Origin: Rhodobacter sp. Har01
GTDB lineage: Bacteria; Pseudomonadota; Alphaproteobacteria; Rhodobacterales; Rhodobacteraceae
Reading direction: 5' to 3'
DNA length: 64,000 nucleotides
Assembly (NCBI RefSeq): GCF_020564565.1
Contig: NZ_JAJCTD010000001.1
Location: 620,001-684,000 of the forward strand
A model generated the notes under the pieces. It worked only from the letters and a program-made list of their open reading frames with translations. It was not told the origin of the DNA and searched no databases. Numbering within the stretch: the first letter of the stretch is position 1; each line of letters opens with the position of its first letter. The position numbers and the translations under genes were made by a program. Shown here one piece after another: positions 7,938 to 18,528 of the stretch.

Positions 7938-10346
7938 ATGACACAGACCCTGCCCTCCAGCTACCCTGTCCTGCCGTTGCGCGACATCGTGGTGTTCCCG
8001 CACATGATCGTGCCGCTGTTCGTCGGGCGCGAGAAATCCGTCCGCGCGTTGGAAGAGGTGATGCAGGACGACAAGCAGATCCTGCTCTCCAGCCAGATCG
8101 ACCCCACGGTGGACGATCCCGCGGCCGACGGTATCTACCGCGCCGGGGTGCTGGCGAATGTGCTGCAACTGCTCAAGCTGCCCGATGGCACCGTGAAGGT
8201 GCTGGTCGAAGGCAAGGCGCGCGTGCGCATCACCGAATTCATCGACAACCCGGCCTATTTCGAAGCCCGGGCCGAGCGGCTGGACGAAGTGATGGGCGAC
8301 AAGGCCAGCGTCGAAGTCCTGCTGCGCACGGTGGGCGAAGAGTTCGAGCGCTACGCCAAGGTCAAGAAGAACATCCCTGAAGAGGCCCTGGTCGCCGTCG
8401 CCGAGACCCGCGAGCCGGCGCGGCTGGCCGACCTGGTGGCCGGCCATCTGGGCATCGACGTCGGCCAGAAGCAGGACATCCTGGAAACCCTGGTCGTCGC
8501 CGAACGGCTGGAAAAGGTGTTCGGCCAGATGCAGGGCGAATTGTCCGTCCTGCAGGTCGAGAAGAAGATCAAGTCCCGCGTCAAGACCCAGATGGAGAAG
8601 ACGCAGCGCGAATATTACCTGAACGAGCAGATGAAGGCGATCCAGCGCGAGCTGGGCGACGGCGAGGACGGCCAGAACGAGGCGGCCGAGCTGGAAGAGC
8701 GGATCAGGAAGACCGCGCTGTCGAAGGAGGCCCGCGAAAAGGCCGAGGCCGAGCTGAAGAAGCTGAAGTCGATGTCGCCGATGTCGGCCGAAGCGACGGT
8801 GGTGCGCAACTACCTTGACTGGCTCCTGGGCGTGCCCTGGGGCGTCAAGTCGCGCACCAAGAAGGACCTTGCCGCCGCGCAGAAGGTGCTGGATGCCGAT
8901 CACTACGGGCTGGAGAAGGTCAAGGAGCGGATCGTCGAATACCTGGCCGTGCAGGCCCGCTCGACCAAGCTGAAAGGCCCGATCCTGTGCCTCGTCGGCC
9001 CGCCCGGCGTGGGCAAGACCTCGCTGGGGCGCAGCGTCGCCCGCGCCACCGGGCGCGAGTTCATCCGCATCAGCCTGGGCGGGGTGCGCGACGAATCGGA
9101 AATCCGCGGCCACCGGCGCACCTACATCGGCTCGATGCCGGGCAAGATCATCCAGAGCCTGAAAAAGGCCAAGACGACCAACCCGCTGATCCTGCTGGAT
9201 GAAATCGACAAGATGGGGCAGGATTTCCGGGGCGACCCGGCGTCGGCCCTGCTGGAAGTGCTGGACCCCGAACAGAACAACACCTTCGTCGACCACTATC
9301 TCGAGGTCGAATACGACCTGTCGAACGTGATGTTCATCACCACGGCGAACAGCTACAACATGCCGGGCCCGCTGATGGACCGGATGGAGATCATCCCGCT
9401 TGCCGGCTACACCGAGGACGAAAAGCGCGAGATCGCCATCGGCCACCTCTTGCCGAAGCAGATCAAGGCCAACGGCTTGCGCAAGGGCGAGTTCTCGGTC
9501 TCGAACGAGGCGCTGACCCACGTCATCCGCTACTACACGCGCGAGGCGGGGGTGCGGAACCTGGAGCGCGAGATCGCCAAGCTGGCACGGAAGGCCGTGA
9601 CCGAAATCCTCAAGGGCAAGGAAAAGCGCGTCGAGGTGACCCCCGCGAAAGCCGAGGAATACCTGGGCGTGCAGCGCCACCGCTACGGCCTGGCCGAGAA
9701 GGAGGATCAGGTCGGCGTCGTCACTGGCCTGGCCTGGACATCGGTCGGCGGCGATCTGCTGCAGATCGAGGCGCTCAAGCTGCCCGGCAAGGGCCGGATG
9801 AAGACCACCGGCAAGCTGGGCGACGTGATGAAGGAATCGATCGAGGCGGCGTCGTCCTATGTCCGCTCGATCTCGCCCCTGCTGGGGGTCAAGCCGCCCA
9901 AGTTCGAGGCCATGGACATCCACGTCCACGTTCCCGACGGGGCGACGCCCAAGGACGGGCCGTCGGCCGGTCTGGCGATGGTCACCTCCATCGTCTCGGT
10001 GATCACCGGCATCCCGGTGCGCAAGGATATCGCCATGACGGGCGAGGTGTCCTTGCGGGGCAATGCCATGGCCATCGGCGGGTTGAAGGAAAAGCTGCTG
10101 GCCGCGTTGCGCGGCGGCATCAAGACCGTGTTCATCCCGGAAGAGAACGCCAAGGACCTGGCCGAGATCCCGGCCAACGTGAAGGAAGGCCTGGCCATCA
10201 TTCCGGTCAGCCATGTGCGCGAGGTGTTGGCCCAGGCCTTGGTCCGCCAGCCCGAGCCGGTCGAATGGGATGAAGTGGCCGAGGAAGCCGCGGCCGCCGC
10301 GCGCCGGCAGGCGGCAGAGGAATCGGCGACCCAGATCGCGCACTGA
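7938..10346 (+). CDS. lon: ATP-dependent protease Lon
   Basis: Cytoplasmic AAA+ serine protease that degrades misfolded and regulatory proteins. The 802-residue length is standard. The N-terminal substrate domain ([22 protein letters not shown]) is followed by a coiled coil, the Walker A motif GPPGVGKT at residues 354-361, Walker B ILLDEID near 418, and the C-terminal protease domain with the Ser676 ([10 protein letters not shown]) / Lys719 (GGLKEK) catalytic dyad. ATG 7938 matches the family N-terminus. It is monocistronic, with a strong hairpin terminator 24 bases after the stop. Confidence 0.98.
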   Translation: MTQTLPSSYPVLPLRDIVVFPHMIVPLFVGREKSVRALEEVMQDDKQILLSSQIDPTVDDPAADGIYRAGVLANVLQLLKLPDGTVKVLVEGKARVRITEFIDNPAYFEARAERLDEVMGDKASVEVLLRTVGEEFERYAKVKKNIPEEALVAVAETREPARLADLVAGHLGIDVGQKQDILETLVVAERLEKVFGQMQGELSVLQVEKKIKSRVKTQMEKTQREYYLNEQMKAIQRELGDGEDGQNEAAELEERIRKTALSKEAREKAEAELKKLKSMSPMSAEATVVRNYLDWLLGVPWGVKSRTKKDLAAAQKVLDADHYGLEKVKERIVEYLAVQARSTKLKGPILCLVGPPGVGKTSLGRSVARATGREFIRISLGGVRDESEIRGHRRTYIGSMPGKIIQSLKKAKTTNPLILLDEIDKMGQDFRGDPASALLEVLDPEQNNTFVDHYLEVEYDLSNVMFITTANSYNMPGPLMDRMEIIPLAGYTEDEKREIAIGHLLPKQIKANGLRKGEFSVSNEALTHVIRYYTREAGVRNLEREIAKLARKAVTEILKGKEKRVEVTPAKAEEYLGVQRHRYGLAEKEDQVGVVTGLAWTSVGGDLLQIEALKLPGKGRMKTTGKLGDVMKESIEAASSYVRSISPLLGVKPPKFEAMDIHVHVPDGATPKDGPSAGLAMVTSIVSVITGIPVRKDIAMTGEVSLRGNAMAIGGLKEKLLAALRGGIKTVFIPEENAKDLAEIPANVKEGLAIIPVSHVREVLAQALVRQPEPVEWDEVAEEAAAAARRQAAEESATQIAH

Positions 10347-10367
10347 CCTTCCCAGCAGGCAACAGAC

Positions 10368-10403
10368 CGACGCGCGCCGATGATTCGGCGCGCGTTTGTC
10401 TTT
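10368..10403 (+). terminator. Rho-independent terminator after lon
   Basis: An 11-base perfect stem (10370-10380 with 10385-10395, loop TGAT) followed by TTTGTCTTT. It lies just after lon and before the convergent pncC stop. Confidence 0.85.
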
Positions 10404-10468
10404 GCGGTCTGGTGGCGCGCGTCAGGCGGGCGACCGAAGGCTTCGCCGCCGGCGCCGCGGCAAGGATG

Positions 10469-10957
10469 CTATTCGGTTGCTGCCAGCAGCAGGGCCAGCG
10501 CGTGTTCCGTGCTGGCCGCGCGCACCTTGGCCCGGCCAATTGCGCCGAAGTGAACGGTCTCGACCCGGGTCATCCGGCCGGTCCGGGCGACGGCAAAGCA
10601 GACCCGACCCTCGGGCTTGAAATCGCTGGACCCGGGGCCTGCGACGCCGGTCACCGCCACCGCCAGGGCCACGCCCGCGCGCTGCAGGGCGCCCTCGGCC
10701 ATCTCGCGCGCGGTCTGTTCCGAGACCGCGCCGTGGGCCGCAAGGGTTTCCTCGCGCACCCCCAGAAGCTGCACCTTCGAGGCGTTCGAATAGGTGACGT
10801 AGCCGCGCTCGAACACAGTTGAGGACCCGGCCACGTCGGTCAGTGCGGCGGCGATCATGCCGCCGGTGCAGCTTTCGGCGGTGGCGATGCGCAGGCCCCA
10901 ATAGCGCGCCCGGTCCAGCACCTCTTCCGCGCTTACATGCCCATCACGCCGTGCCAT
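10469..10957 (-). CDS. pncC: CinA-family nicotinamide-nucleotide amidase
   Basis: A 162-residue stand-alone CinA C-terminal domain. This family hydrolyses nicotinamide mononucleotide to nicotinate mononucleotide in NAD recycling. Signature motifs are present: ATAESCTGGMIAAALTDVAGSS with the conserved serine and Gly-Gly, VTYSNASKVQLLGV, and AVTGVAGPGS. ATG 10957 has a GGCAGGG ribosome site and overlaps the end of pgpA by 25 bases, suggesting translational coupling. It is the last gene of the leftward ispDF-pgpA-pncC operon. Confidence 0.92.
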   Translation of the reverse strand: MARRDGHVSAEEVLDRARYWGLRIATAESCTGGMIAAALTDVAGSSTVFERGYVTYSNASKVQLLGVREETLAAHGAVSEQTAREMAEGALQRAGVALAVAVTGVAGPGSSDFKPEGRVCFAVARTGRMTRVETVHFGAIGRAKVRAASTEHALALLLAATE

Positions 10958-11424
10958 AGCCCTGCCATCACCACCACCATGAGGCCAGCAAACAGCCCCG
11001 CCCAGAGATCGTCAAGCATCACCCCTGTCGCATCCCCCCGCCGGTCGGCCCGGCCCACCGGCCCCGGCTTCCAGATGTCGAACAGCCGGAAGAACAGGAA
11101 GGCCGCAACCCAGCCCGGCCAGGCGTCCAGCGCCCAGTTGTCCATGCCGCGGTTCCAGAAGGCGAAAGCGGGAAACAGCAGCGCCAGCCACTGGCCGGCG
11201 ACCTCGTCGATCACCACTTCGGACGGGTCTTCGCCGGGGCCGCAGGTGGCGGCGCAGGCGCGAAAGCCCAGGGCGGTGACGATGACGAAGGCGGCCAGCA
11301 GGCCCCAGACAGTGAACAGCCGGTCAATCGCCACCCCCGCGACAATGGCCGTGGCCGAGCCCCAGGTGCCGGGGGCAGGGCGCATCCGGCCAATGCCGAA
11401 GACGGTGGCGATGCGGTGCATCAT
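10933..11424 (-). CDS. pgpA: Phosphatidylglycerophosphatase A
   Basis: A 163-residue inner-membrane phosphatase that makes phosphatidylglycerol from phosphatidylglycerophosphate. It has the family motifs [15 protein letters not shown] at the N-terminus, [12 protein letters not shown] in the middle and [10 protein letters not shown] near the end, with about four hydrophobic helices. Its start overlaps the ispDF stop as ATGA (11421-11424), so the genes are translationally coupled. All expected acidic residues of the active site appear present. Confidence 0.94.
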   Translation of the reverse strand: MMHRIATVFGIGRMRPAPGTWGSATAIVAGVAIDRLFTVWGLLAAFVIVTALGFRACAATCGPGEDPSEVVIDEVAGQWLALLFPAFAFWNRGMDNWALDAWPGWVAAFLFFRLFDIWKPGPVGRADRRGDATGVMLDDLWAGLFAGLMVVVMAGLWHGVMGM

Positions 11425-12545
11425 GGCTTGATCAGCACGCAGGTCGCGATCGAGGCGATGCCCTCTTCGCGGCCGGTGAAGCCAAGCCGCTCCGAGGTGG
11501 TGGCCTTGACCGACACCCGGGCGGGTTCAACGGCCATGATGCGCGCCAGTTCGGCCTGCATGGCGGCGGCGTGGGGGCCGATCTTGGGCCGTTCGCAGAC
11601 CAGCGTGACGTCGCAGTTGCCGATGGCAAAGCCCATCTCACGCGCGAGGTTCGCCGCGTGGGCCAGAAAGATGTGGCTGGCGGCGCCCTTCCATTGCGGA
11701 TCGGATGGCGGGAAGTGGCGGCCGATGTCGCCCATCGCAAGGGCGCCGTAGATCGCATCGGTCAGGGCGTGCATTCCGACATCGGCGTCGGAGTGGCCCA
11801 GCAGCGCATTGTCATGCGGCACCTTCACGCCGCAGAGCCAGACGTGATCGCCCGCCGTGAAGGCGTGCACGTCATAGCCGTTGCCCATCCGCACATCCAT
11901 GTCCCTGGCCTCCAGCAGCCGCCCGGCGCGCGCGAAGTCGCCGGGGAAAGTGAGTTTCAGGTTGTCCTCGTCGCCCTCGACGATGGCAACGTCAAGCCCC
12001 GCCGCCCGCGCCACTTCGACATCGTCGGCTGAATTGCCGGGATGGGCACGGTGGGCGGCCAGGATCTCGGGAAAGCGGAAGGCCTGCGGGGTCTGCGCCC
12101 GCCACAGCCCTTCGCGCGACTGGGTGCCGACGACCAGGCGCGCCGCGCCACGCCACAGCGCATCGGTCACCGCCACGGCAGGGGCGGCGCCGGGGTGGCT
12201 GTCCAGCGCCGCTTCCAGCCGGCCGATCAGCGCGCGGCTGACCAGCGGGCGGGCCCCGTCATGGATCAGGACGCGGGTGATGCCGCTGCCCTCCAGCGCC
12301 TCCAGCGCGTTCTTCACCGATTGCGCGCGGGTGGCGCCGCCGGTCACCAGGGTCACGCCCGGGGCAATCGCCTCGGCCTGCGCCCGGTCATCGGGATGGA
12401 TGACCAGAACGATGCGCAAACCGGCGAAGGCCCGCAGCGTATGCGCCAATACGGAACGGCCGCGAAGCATTTGCCATTGCTTGGGAATATCCCCACCGGC
12501 GCGGGTGCCCCGTCCGGCGGCGACGATGATGCAGGCGGTTGTCAT
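11421..12545 (-). CDS. ispDF: Bifunctional IspD/IspF isoprenoid (MEP pathway) enzyme
   Basis: A 374-residue fusion carrying 2-C-methyl-D-erythritol 4-phosphate cytidylyltransferase (IspD, residues 1 to about 205) and 2-C-methyl-D-erythritol 2,4-cyclodiphosphate synthase (IspF, about 216-374). IspD shows the nucleotide-binding start [21 protein letters not shown] and [11 protein letters not shown]; IspF shows the metal site [24 protein letters not shown] and [16 protein letters not shown]. The fusion is usual in alphaproteobacteria. ATG 12545 gives the canonical IspD N-terminus. It heads the operon with pgpA and pncC and is divergent from dusB. Confidence 0.96.
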   Translation of the reverse strand: MTTACIIVAAGRGTRAGGDIPKQWQMLRGRSVLAHTLRAFAGLRIVLVIHPDDRAQAEAIAPGVTLVTGGATRAQSVKNALEALEGSGITRVLIHDGARPLVSRALIGRLEAALDSHPGAAPAVAVTDALWRGAARLVVGTQSREGLWRAQTPQAFRFPEILAAHRAHPGNSADDVEVARAAGLDVAIVEGDEDNLKLTFPGDFARAGRLLEARDMDVRMGNGYDVHAFTAGDHVWLCGVKVPHDNALLGHSDADVGMHALTDAIYGALAMGDIGRHFPPSDPQWKGAASHIFLAHAANLAREMGFAIGNCDVTLVCERPKIGPHAAAMQAELARIMAVEPARVSVKATTSERLGFTGREEGIASIATCVLIKP

Positions 12546-12637
12546 TCGGTCAGCATCCCGGTTTCGCGCGGCTTGTCCAGACGGCCCGGTCGGCAGCGAC
12601 AATCTGTCGGTAAAACGGGCAGGGCCGCCTATTTCTT

Positions 12638-12648
12638 GTGCAATGCAC
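12638..12648. promoter_or_regulatory. Short palindrome in the ispDF/dusB divergent promoter region
   Basis: GTGCAATGCAC is an 11-base dyad in the 190-base gap between the two divergent operons. It resembles an operator half in symmetry, and NtrC-family sites contain TGCA, but the match is too short to assign a regulator. Confidence 0.25.
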
Positions 12649-12735
12649 GTTTTTCCATCACAATCGGGGCCGCCGCCTTGGACCTTGCCCCGCCAGGGGG
12701 CTAAGGCTGGGCGCATCCGAAGTGGAACCTGTCCC

Positions 12736-13710
12736 TTGAGCCTGACCCTCGGCCCCCTTGCGATCACTCCGCCCGTCCTGCTGGCCCCGCTGGCGGGAAT
12801 CACCGACCTGCCGTTCCGCCGGCTTGTCGGGCGGTTCGGCGCCGGGCTTGTGGTCAGCGAAATGGTCGCCAGCGACGAGGTGTTGCGGGCGCGACCCGAG
12901 GCGCGGGCGCGGGCCGAACTGGGGTTCGACGAGGTTGCGACCTCGGTGCAACTGGCGGGGCGCGAGCCGGCACTGATGGCCGAGGCCGCGCGCTGGTGCG
13001 AGGGGCAGGGCGCGCGGGTCATCGACATCAACATGGGCTGCCCGTCGAAGCGGGTGACCACCGGGCTGTGCGGCAGCGCGCTGTTGCGCGATCTGGACCT
13101 TGCCCTGCGGCTGATCGAGGCGGTGACAGGTGCCGTGAAGGTGCCGGTGACGCTGAAGACTCGCCTCGGCTGGGACGACGCCGAGTTGAACGCGCCCGAG
13201 CTGGCCCGCCGGGCCGAGGGCGCCGGGGTGCGGATGGTGGTGATCCACGGCCGCACCCGCTGCCAGTTCTACAAGGGCCGCGCCGACTGGGCGGCGATCC
13301 GGGCGGTGAAGGACGCCGTTCGGATTCCGGTCATTGCCAATGGCGACATTGTGGATGCCGCGACCGCCCGGCAGGCCCTTGCCGAAAGCGGCGCCGATGG
13401 GGTGATGGTGGGGCGTGGGGCGCAAGGCGCGCCCTGGCGGCTGGCCGAGATCGCCCACGCCTTGCACGGCACCCCCGCGCCGATGGTGCCCGAGGGCGCC
13501 GACCGCGCCGCGCTGATCGTGGCGCACTACGAGGACATGCTTTCGTTTTACGGCCGTGCCCTGGGCCTGCGCTGCGCCCGCAAGCATCTGGGCTGGTATC
13601 TGGACGAGGCCGGCCTGCCGCAGGCGCGCGAGGCGATCCTGACCGCGACCGACCCTGGCCGCGTGATCCGCCTTGTCACCGAAACCTTCGCCGAGCTGGA
13701 GGCCGCATGA
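12736..13710 (+). CDS. dusB: tRNA-dihydrouridine synthase (NifR3 type)
   Basis: FMN- and NADPH-dependent enzyme that reduces uridine to dihydrouridine in tRNA D-loops. The 324 residues include [23 protein letters not shown] (FMN binding), the [20 protein letters not shown] segment with the catalytic Cys, KTRLGWDD and [13 protein letters not shown], and ANGDI. The only sensible start is TTG 12736; no ATG or GTG lies close in frame, and this gives the length known for Rhodobacter NifR3. It is the first gene of the nifR3-ntrB-ntrC operon, overlapping ntrB by ATGA. Confidence 0.94.
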   Translation: MSLTLGPLAITPPVLLAPLAGITDLPFRRLVGRFGAGLVVSEMVASDEVLRARPEARARAELGFDEVATSVQLAGREPALMAEAARWCEGQGARVIDINMGCPSKRVTTGLCGSALLRDLDLALRLIEAVTGAVKVPVTLKTRLGWDDAELNAPELARRAEGAGVRMVVIHGRTRCQFYKGRADWAAIRAVKDAVRIPVIANGDIVDAATARQALAESGADGVMVGRGAQGAPWRLAEIAHALHGTPAPMVPEGADRAALIVAHYEDMLSFYGRALGLRCARKHLGWYLDEAGLPQAREAILTATDPGRVIRLVTETFAELEAA

Positions 13711-14807
13711 GCGCCTATCGCCCGCCCTATCCGGTGCCGGGGGTGATCTGGGCTTCGCTTCCCTTGCCGTCGCTGCTGGTCAACGAGGCAGGGCTGATCC
13801 TTGAGGCCAACCCGGCGGCCGAGGCCTTCCTCAACGCCTCGACCCGGGTGCTGACCGGGCAGCCGGTGCTGGACCGGCTGGCCATCGACGCGCCGATGGA
13901 AGAGGCGATGGCGCGGGTGCGGGCGAACCAGGCCGCGCTGAACATCAATGACGTGGACGTGACCAGCGGCGAACGCGCGCCGGTGCAGTGCACGCTGCAC
14001 CTGGCGCCGATGCACGACAACCCCGGCATCCTGCTGCTGATCCTGTCGCCCCGCGAACTGGCCGACCGGCTGGGCCGGTCGATGGGGGCGAAGACGGCGG
14101 CGAAATCGGCCATCGGCATGGCCGAGATGCTGGCGCATGAGATCAAGAACCCGCTCGCCGGGATTTCCGGCGCGGCGCAGCTGCTGTCGATGTCGCTGTC
14201 CTCGGAAGACCGCGAGATGACCGACCTGATCGTCGAGGAAACCCGGCGGATCGTGAAGCTCTTGGAGCAGGTGGAGCAGTTCGGCAACCTGCGCCCGCCG
14301 GACCGCCGCGCGGCGAACATCCACGACGCGCTGGACCGTGCGCGGCGTTCCGCCATGGTGGGGTTCGGTTCGCACATGACCATCGTCGAGGATTACGACC
14401 CCTCGCTGCCGCCCACCTGGGCCGACCCCGACCAGTTGATGCAGGTGTTCCTGAACCTGATCAAGAACGCTTCCGAGGCGGCGGGCCGGCCGGACGGCGG
14501 CACCATCCGCCTGCGCACCTTCTATGACGTCAGCCTGCGGATGCGGCGCAAGGACGGCACCCCCGCCGCGCTGCCGCTGAACGTGGAAATCATCGACGAC
14601 GGCCCCGGCCTGCCGCCCGACATCGCCGGCGACGTGTTCGAGCCCTTCGTCTCGGGCCGCGAGAACGGCACCGGGCTGGGGCTGGCGCTGGTGTCGAAGA
14701 TCATCTCCGACCACGACGGCTGGATCAGCGTGGAGTCGGTGCCCGGGCGCACCGCCTTCCGCATCTCGCTGCCGCTGGCCCCCAAGGACAAACGGAAGGA
14801 CATCTAG
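13707..14807 (+). CDS. ntrB: Nitrogen regulation sensor histidine kinase NtrB
   Basis: A 366-residue soluble histidine kinase/phosphatase that controls NtrC phosphorylation in response to PII proteins. It has an N-terminal PAS domain (about 15-125), the DHp domain with phospho-accepting His144 in MLAHEIKNPLAGI, and the catalytic ATPase domain with the N-box (NLIKNASEAA), G1 box (DDGPGLP) and G2 box (GTGLGLALV). It starts inside the dusB stop (ATGA) and lies 3 bases before ntrC, so the three genes are one operon. Confidence 0.96.
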   Translation: MSAYRPPYPVPGVIWASLPLPSLLVNEAGLILEANPAAEAFLNASTRVLTGQPVLDRLAIDAPMEEAMARVRANQAALNINDVDVTSGERAPVQCTLHLAPMHDNPGILLLILSPRELADRLGRSMGAKTAAKSAIGMAEMLAHEIKNPLAGISGAAQLLSMSLSSEDREMTDLIVEETRRIVKLLEQVEQFGNLRPPDRRAANIHDALDRARRSAMVGFGSHMTIVEDYDPSLPPTWADPDQLMQVFLNLIKNASEAAGRPDGGTIRLRTFYDVSLRMRRKDGTPAALPLNVEIIDDGPGLPPDIAGDVFEPFVSGRENGTGLGLALVSKIISDHDGWISVESVPGRTAFRISLPLAPKDKRKDI

Positions 14808-14810
14808 GCC

Positions 14811-16178
14811 ATGGACGGCACCATCCTTGTCGCCGACGACGACCGCACCATCCGCACCGTGCTGACCCAGGCGCTGACCCGCGCAGGCTGCAAGGTGCAT
14901 GCCACCGGCAGCCTGATGACGCTGATGCGCTGGGTGGAAGAGGGCAAGGGCGATCTGGTGATCAGCGACGTGATCATGCCCGACGGCAACGGGCTGGACG
15001 CGCTGCCCCGCATCGGACGGATGCGCCCGGGTCTGCCGGTGATCGTCATTTCGGCGCAGAACACCATCATGACGGCGATCCAGGCGGCCGAGGCGGAGGC
15101 CTTCGACTACCTGCCGAAACCGTTCGACCTCCCCGACCTGATGAAGCGCAGCGCCCGCGCGCTGGACCAGCGCCGCCGCGCGCCGCAGCCCGCCGTCGTG
15201 CCGGTCAAGGAACCCTCGGACGACCTGCCGCTGGTCGGCCGCTCGCCGGGGATGCAGGCGCTGTACCGGCTAGTCGCGCGGGTGATGAACACCGATCTGG
15301 CGGTGCTGGTCACCGGCGAATCGGGCACCGGCAAAAGCCTGCTCGCCCGCGCCATCCATGATTTCAGCGACCGCCGCAGCATGCCCTTCGTGGTGGCCCA
15401 GGGCGCCGACCTTCAGGGCATCGAAGGCCCGGCGAACCTGATCGCGCGGGCCCGCGGCGGCACGCTGGTGTTTGACGAGGTGGCCGACTACGACGACGAC
15501 ACCCAGGCCCGCGCGGTGCGGCTCTTGGACATGCCGGGCGACAACGCGCCGCGGGTGATCGCCACCAGCCAGGCCGACCTCAGCCAGCGGATCGAGGCCG
15601 GCACCTTCCGCCAGGACCTGTATTTCCGCCTTGCGGGCGTGACGCTGCACATGCCCAGCCTGCGCGAACGGGTCGAGGACATTCCGCTGCTGGCCGACCA
15701 CTTCCTGGCCCGCGCCGAGCGCGACATGGGCGCGGTCCGGCGCCTGTCGGGGGATGCCCGCGAGATGGTGCGGGCGCATGCCTGGCCGGGCAACGTGCGG
15801 CAGTTGGAAAACGCGCTGCGGCGGCTGGCGGTGACGTCAAGCGATGTGGAAATCACCAAGGCCGAGGTGGCACAGGTGCTGGGCCAGTTGCCCGCCGCCG
15901 AGCCGGTGAAATCGGCGCTGGAGGGCGAAAAGCTGTCGGCCAGCGTCGCCCGCCACCTGAAACGCTACTTCGACCTGCACGGCGGACAGTTGCCCCCGGC
16001 CGGCGTCTATCAGCGCATCCTGAAGGAAGTGGAGACCCCGCTGATCGAGATTGCGCTGGACGCCACCGCCGGAAACCAGGCGAAATGCGCCGATCTGCTG
16101 GGGATCAACCGGAATACCTTGCGCAAGAAGATCACCGATCTCGATATCCGCGTGACACGACGGCGCAAGCTGATGTAA
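14811..16178 (+). CDS. ntrC: Nitrogen regulator NtrC, lacking the sigma54-contact GAFTGA loop
   Basis: A 455-residue response regulator and DNA-binding activator. The receiver domain has Asp53 ([11 protein letters not shown]); the AAA+ domain has Walker A GESGTGKS from residue 169, Walker [10 protein letters not shown] and the [14 protein letters not shown] helix; the C-terminus has a Fis-type HTH ([17 protein letters not shown]). Between Walker A and Walker B the sequence runs [18 protein letters not shown], with the ESELFGHEKGAFTGA segment missing. R. capsulatus NtrC has the same deletion and works with the housekeeping RNA polymerase, so the same is inferred here. Confidence 0.95.
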   Translation: MDGTILVADDDRTIRTVLTQALTRAGCKVHATGSLMTLMRWVEEGKGDLVISDVIMPDGNGLDALPRIGRMRPGLPVIVISAQNTIMTAIQAAEAEAFDYLPKPFDLPDLMKRSARALDQRRRAPQPAVVPVKEPSDDLPLVGRSPGMQALYRLVARVMNTDLAVLVTGESGTGKSLLARAIHDFSDRRSMPFVVAQGADLQGIEGPANLIARARGGTLVFDEVADYDDDTQARAVRLLDMPGDNAPRVIATSQADLSQRIEAGTFRQDLYFRLAGVTLHMPSLRERVEDIPLLADHFLARAERDMGAVRRLSGDAREMVRAHAWPGNVRQLENALRRLAVTSSDVEITKAEVAQVLGQLPAAEPVKSALEGEKLSASVARHLKRYFDLHGGQLPPAGVYQRILKEVETPLIEIALDATAGNQAKCADLLGINRNTLRKKITDLDIRVTRRRKLM

Positions 16179-16182
16179 AACC

Positions 16183-16236
16183 GCAACATCAAGCGTGGCA
16201 AACCGGCCGCAAGTGCCCGTTGCCACAAGATGTTGC
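16183..16236 (+). repeat. Long imperfect inverted repeat between ntrC and ntrY
   Basis: GCAACATC (16183-16190) pairs with GATGTTGC (16229-16236), and GTGGCAA (16195-16201) pairs with TTGCCAC (16220-16226). The folded RNA would end 6 bases before the ntrY ATG, next to its ribosome site. There is no U-run, so it is more likely an attenuating, processing or stability element than a plain terminator. Confidence 0.6.
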
Positions 16237-16242
16237 AGGTCC

Positions 16243-18528
16243 ATGAGTCCAACCGAACGCGCGCAACGCCGGGAATTCTGGTCAAGACTGTCGCTTTTGC
16301 GGCGGCAGCGGCGCGTGCAGACGGCGATGACCCTGGGGCTGGTGTTCCTGGGCCCGGTGCTGGTGGTGGCCACCTTTCTTGCGCTGGGTCCGTTCAGCCA
16401 GGGCGCGAACTCACCGGCCCTGCGACTGATCCTGCTGGCCGATCTGGTCTATGTGCTGCTGGTCGCCGCCCTGGTGCTGTACCGCGTGGCGCGGCTGGTG
16501 TCGGACCGGCGCAGCCAGTCGGCGGGCTCGCGCCTGCACCTGCGGCTTTCCGGCGTCTTTGCCGGCGTGGCGCTGGTGCCCACGGTTCTGGTGGCGGTCT
16601 TCGCGGTCCTTTCGGTGAACCTGGGTCTTGAAGGCTGGTTCTCGGACCGGGTCCGGTCGGTCGTCGGCTCGTCTCTGGCCGCCGCCGAGGCCTATGAGGG
16701 CGAGCAGCGCGAGGATCTGACCCAGGATGCCGAGGCGCTGGCCGCTTATCTCAACCTGGCCAAGCAGAAGAGCTTTTTCCTGCGGGACGACCAGCTTCGT
16801 CCGCTGCTGAGCCAGGGGCAGGATGCCATCCAGCGCGGGCTGAAGGAGGCCTATCTGATCGACGGCACCGGCACGCTGAAGACCCGGGGCGACCGGTCCT
16901 ACCTGTTCGGCTTCGAACCGGTCACCGCCGATGACCTTGAGCGCGCCCGCCAGGGCGAGACGGTGCTGATCGAGGACTGGCCGAACAACGAGTTCCGCGC
17001 CGTGGTGTTCCTGGACACCTTCGCCGACCGATTCCTTTACATCAGCCGCGAGGTGGACGGCTCGATCCTGTCGCTGCTGGACGAGACCAAGGAGACAGTC
17101 CAGCTCTACACCCAGCTGGAAAGCGAGCGCGGACGTCTGCTGCTGAACTTCGGCCTGATCTACCTGGGCCTTGCGATCATCTTGATCCTGGCGGCCATCT
17201 GGCTGGGCCTGTGGTTCGCCGAGCGGCTGTCGCGCCCGGTGGGGCGGCTTGCGGGGGCGGCGCAGCAGGTCGGCGCGGGCAACCTCGACGTCCAGGTAAA
17301 AGAGGAGGAGGGCGATGACGAGATCGCCATGCTGGGGCGTCTGTTCAACCAGATGACCCGGCAGCTGAAAGGCCAGCGCGAGGCGCTGATGGACAGCCAC
17401 CGCCAGACCGAGCAGCGGCGGCGACTGTTCGATTCGGTGCTGTCCAACGTGACCGCCGGGGTGATCGGACTGGATGCCGGCGGCACCGTGGACTTTGCCA
17501 ACCGCGCCGCCGAACGTCTCCTGGACATCGAGGGCGACCTGCACGGCGTGGCGCTGGCCGGCGCGGTGCCCGAATTCGCCCCGTTGCTGGATCGGTTGCG
17601 CGAAGAAGGCATTTCTGCGGTGCAGGAAGAGGTGAAGCTGACCCGCCGCGGCAAGCTGGAAAGCCTGCTTGTGAGGGTGAGCATTCGGCAAAGCGAAAGC
17701 GGGCGTCTGGAAGGCTACGTGGTGGCCTTCGATGACGTCACCGACCTGGTGACGGCGCAGCGGATGGCGGCCTGGGGCGACGTCGCCCGTCGCATCGCGC
17801 ATGAAATCAAGAACCCGCTCACCCCCATCGCCCTGTCGGCCGAGCGGCTGAAACGCAAGTTCCTCAGCCAGGTGCAAGAGCCGGGCGAGCTGGAAAGCCT
17901 GACCGACGTGATCGTGCGGCAGACCAATGACCTGCGGCGGATCGTCGACGAATTCTCGAAGTTCGCCCGCATGCCCGAGCCGGACCGCAAGGAAAGCGAT
18001 CTGGTGCAGTTGCTGCGCGATGCGGTGACCCTGCAAGAGGCCGGGCAACCCGGCGTGCGCTTCGTCACCGGCATTCCGGACGGCATGGTGATCATGCACC
18101 TGGACGCGACGATGATCGCCCAGGCGCTGACCAACCTGATCAAGAACGCAGGCGAAGCGATTGAAACGCTTATGGAAAAGGGTGCGCCCACTGGCTTTGT
18201 GCCGGAGATACGGGTCAGCATGACGGCGGGCGAATCCGAAAGCGTGATCCGCATTGCCGACAACGGCATCGGCCTGCCGCCTGACCGCGCGCGCCTGTTC
18301 GAGCCTTATGTCACCACGCGGGCCAAGGGCACCGGCCTTGGCCTGCCCATCGTCAAGAAGATCATCGAGGAACACGGCGGCACCCTCGCCTTGCTGGATG
18401 CGCCCGTGTTCGACGGCAAGGCCCACGCCGGCGCCCTGGCCGAGATCCGCCTGCCGCGGTTGGCCAAGCGCCGGATGGGCCGGAACATGGGGTCGCCAGC
18501 ACCGACCCAGGAGGGAACCGCAGCATGA
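16243..18528 (+). CDS. ntrY: Nitrogen/redox sensor histidine kinase NtrY
   Basis: A 761-residue membrane histidine kinase paired with NtrX. N-terminal transmembrane helices (residues about 25-125) flank a periplasmic loop of about 180 residues with another helix near 295-315, followed by a HAMP domain (RLSRPVGRLAGAAQQVGAGN), a PAS domain, the DHp domain with His520 (RRIAHEIKNPLTPI) and the ATPase domain (NLIKNAGEA, DNGIGLP, GTGLGLPIV). ATG 16243 is preferred to a GTG at 16195, which lies inside the inverted repeat. It overlaps ntrX by ATGA. Confidence 0.94.
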   Translation: MSPTERAQRREFWSRLSLLRRQRRVQTAMTLGLVFLGPVLVVATFLALGPFSQGANSPALRLILLADLVYVLLVAALVLYRVARLVSDRRSQSAGSRLHLRLSGVFAGVALVPTVLVAVFAVLSVNLGLEGWFSDRVRSVVGSSLAAAEAYEGEQREDLTQDAEALAAYLNLAKQKSFFLRDDQLRPLLSQGQDAIQRGLKEAYLIDGTGTLKTRGDRSYLFGFEPVTADDLERARQGETVLIEDWPNNEFRAVVFLDTFADRFLYISREVDGSILSLLDETKETVQLYTQLESERGRLLLNFGLIYLGLAIILILAAIWLGLWFAERLSRPVGRLAGAAQQVGAGNLDVQVKEEEGDDEIAMLGRLFNQMTRQLKGQREALMDSHRQTEQRRRLFDSVLSNVTAGVIGLDAGGTVDFANRAAERLLDIEGDLHGVALAGAVPEFAPLLDRLREEGISAVQEEVKLTRRGKLESLLVRVSIRQSESGRLEGYVVAFDDVTDLVTAQRMAAWGDVARRIAHEIKNPLTPIALSAERLKRKFLSQVQEPGELESLTDVIVRQTNDLRRIVDEFSKFARMPEPDRKESDLVQLLRDAVTLQEAGQPGVRFVTGIPDGMVIMHLDATMIAQALTNLIKNAGEAIETLMEKGAPTGFVPEIRVSMTAGESESVIRIADNGIGLPPDRARLFEPYVTTRAKGTGLGLPIVKKIIEEHGGTLALLDAPVFDGKAHAGALAEIRLPRLAKRRMGRNMGSPAPTQEGTAA

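Noticed and set aside
7755..10343. An 862-codon minus-strand frame opposite lon
   Set aside because: Shadow of lon; composition (repeated His, Gly, Gln, Asp) is that of reverse-complemented GC-rich coding sequence.
14811..16178. Possibility that ntrC is a degraded pseudogene because GAFTGA is missing
   Set aside because: The frame is intact with all other motifs, and the same deletion is known in functional R. capsulatus NtrC.
16411..18426. A 671-codon minus-strand frame opposite ntrY
   Set aside because: Shadow frame; ntrY has all kinase motifs.
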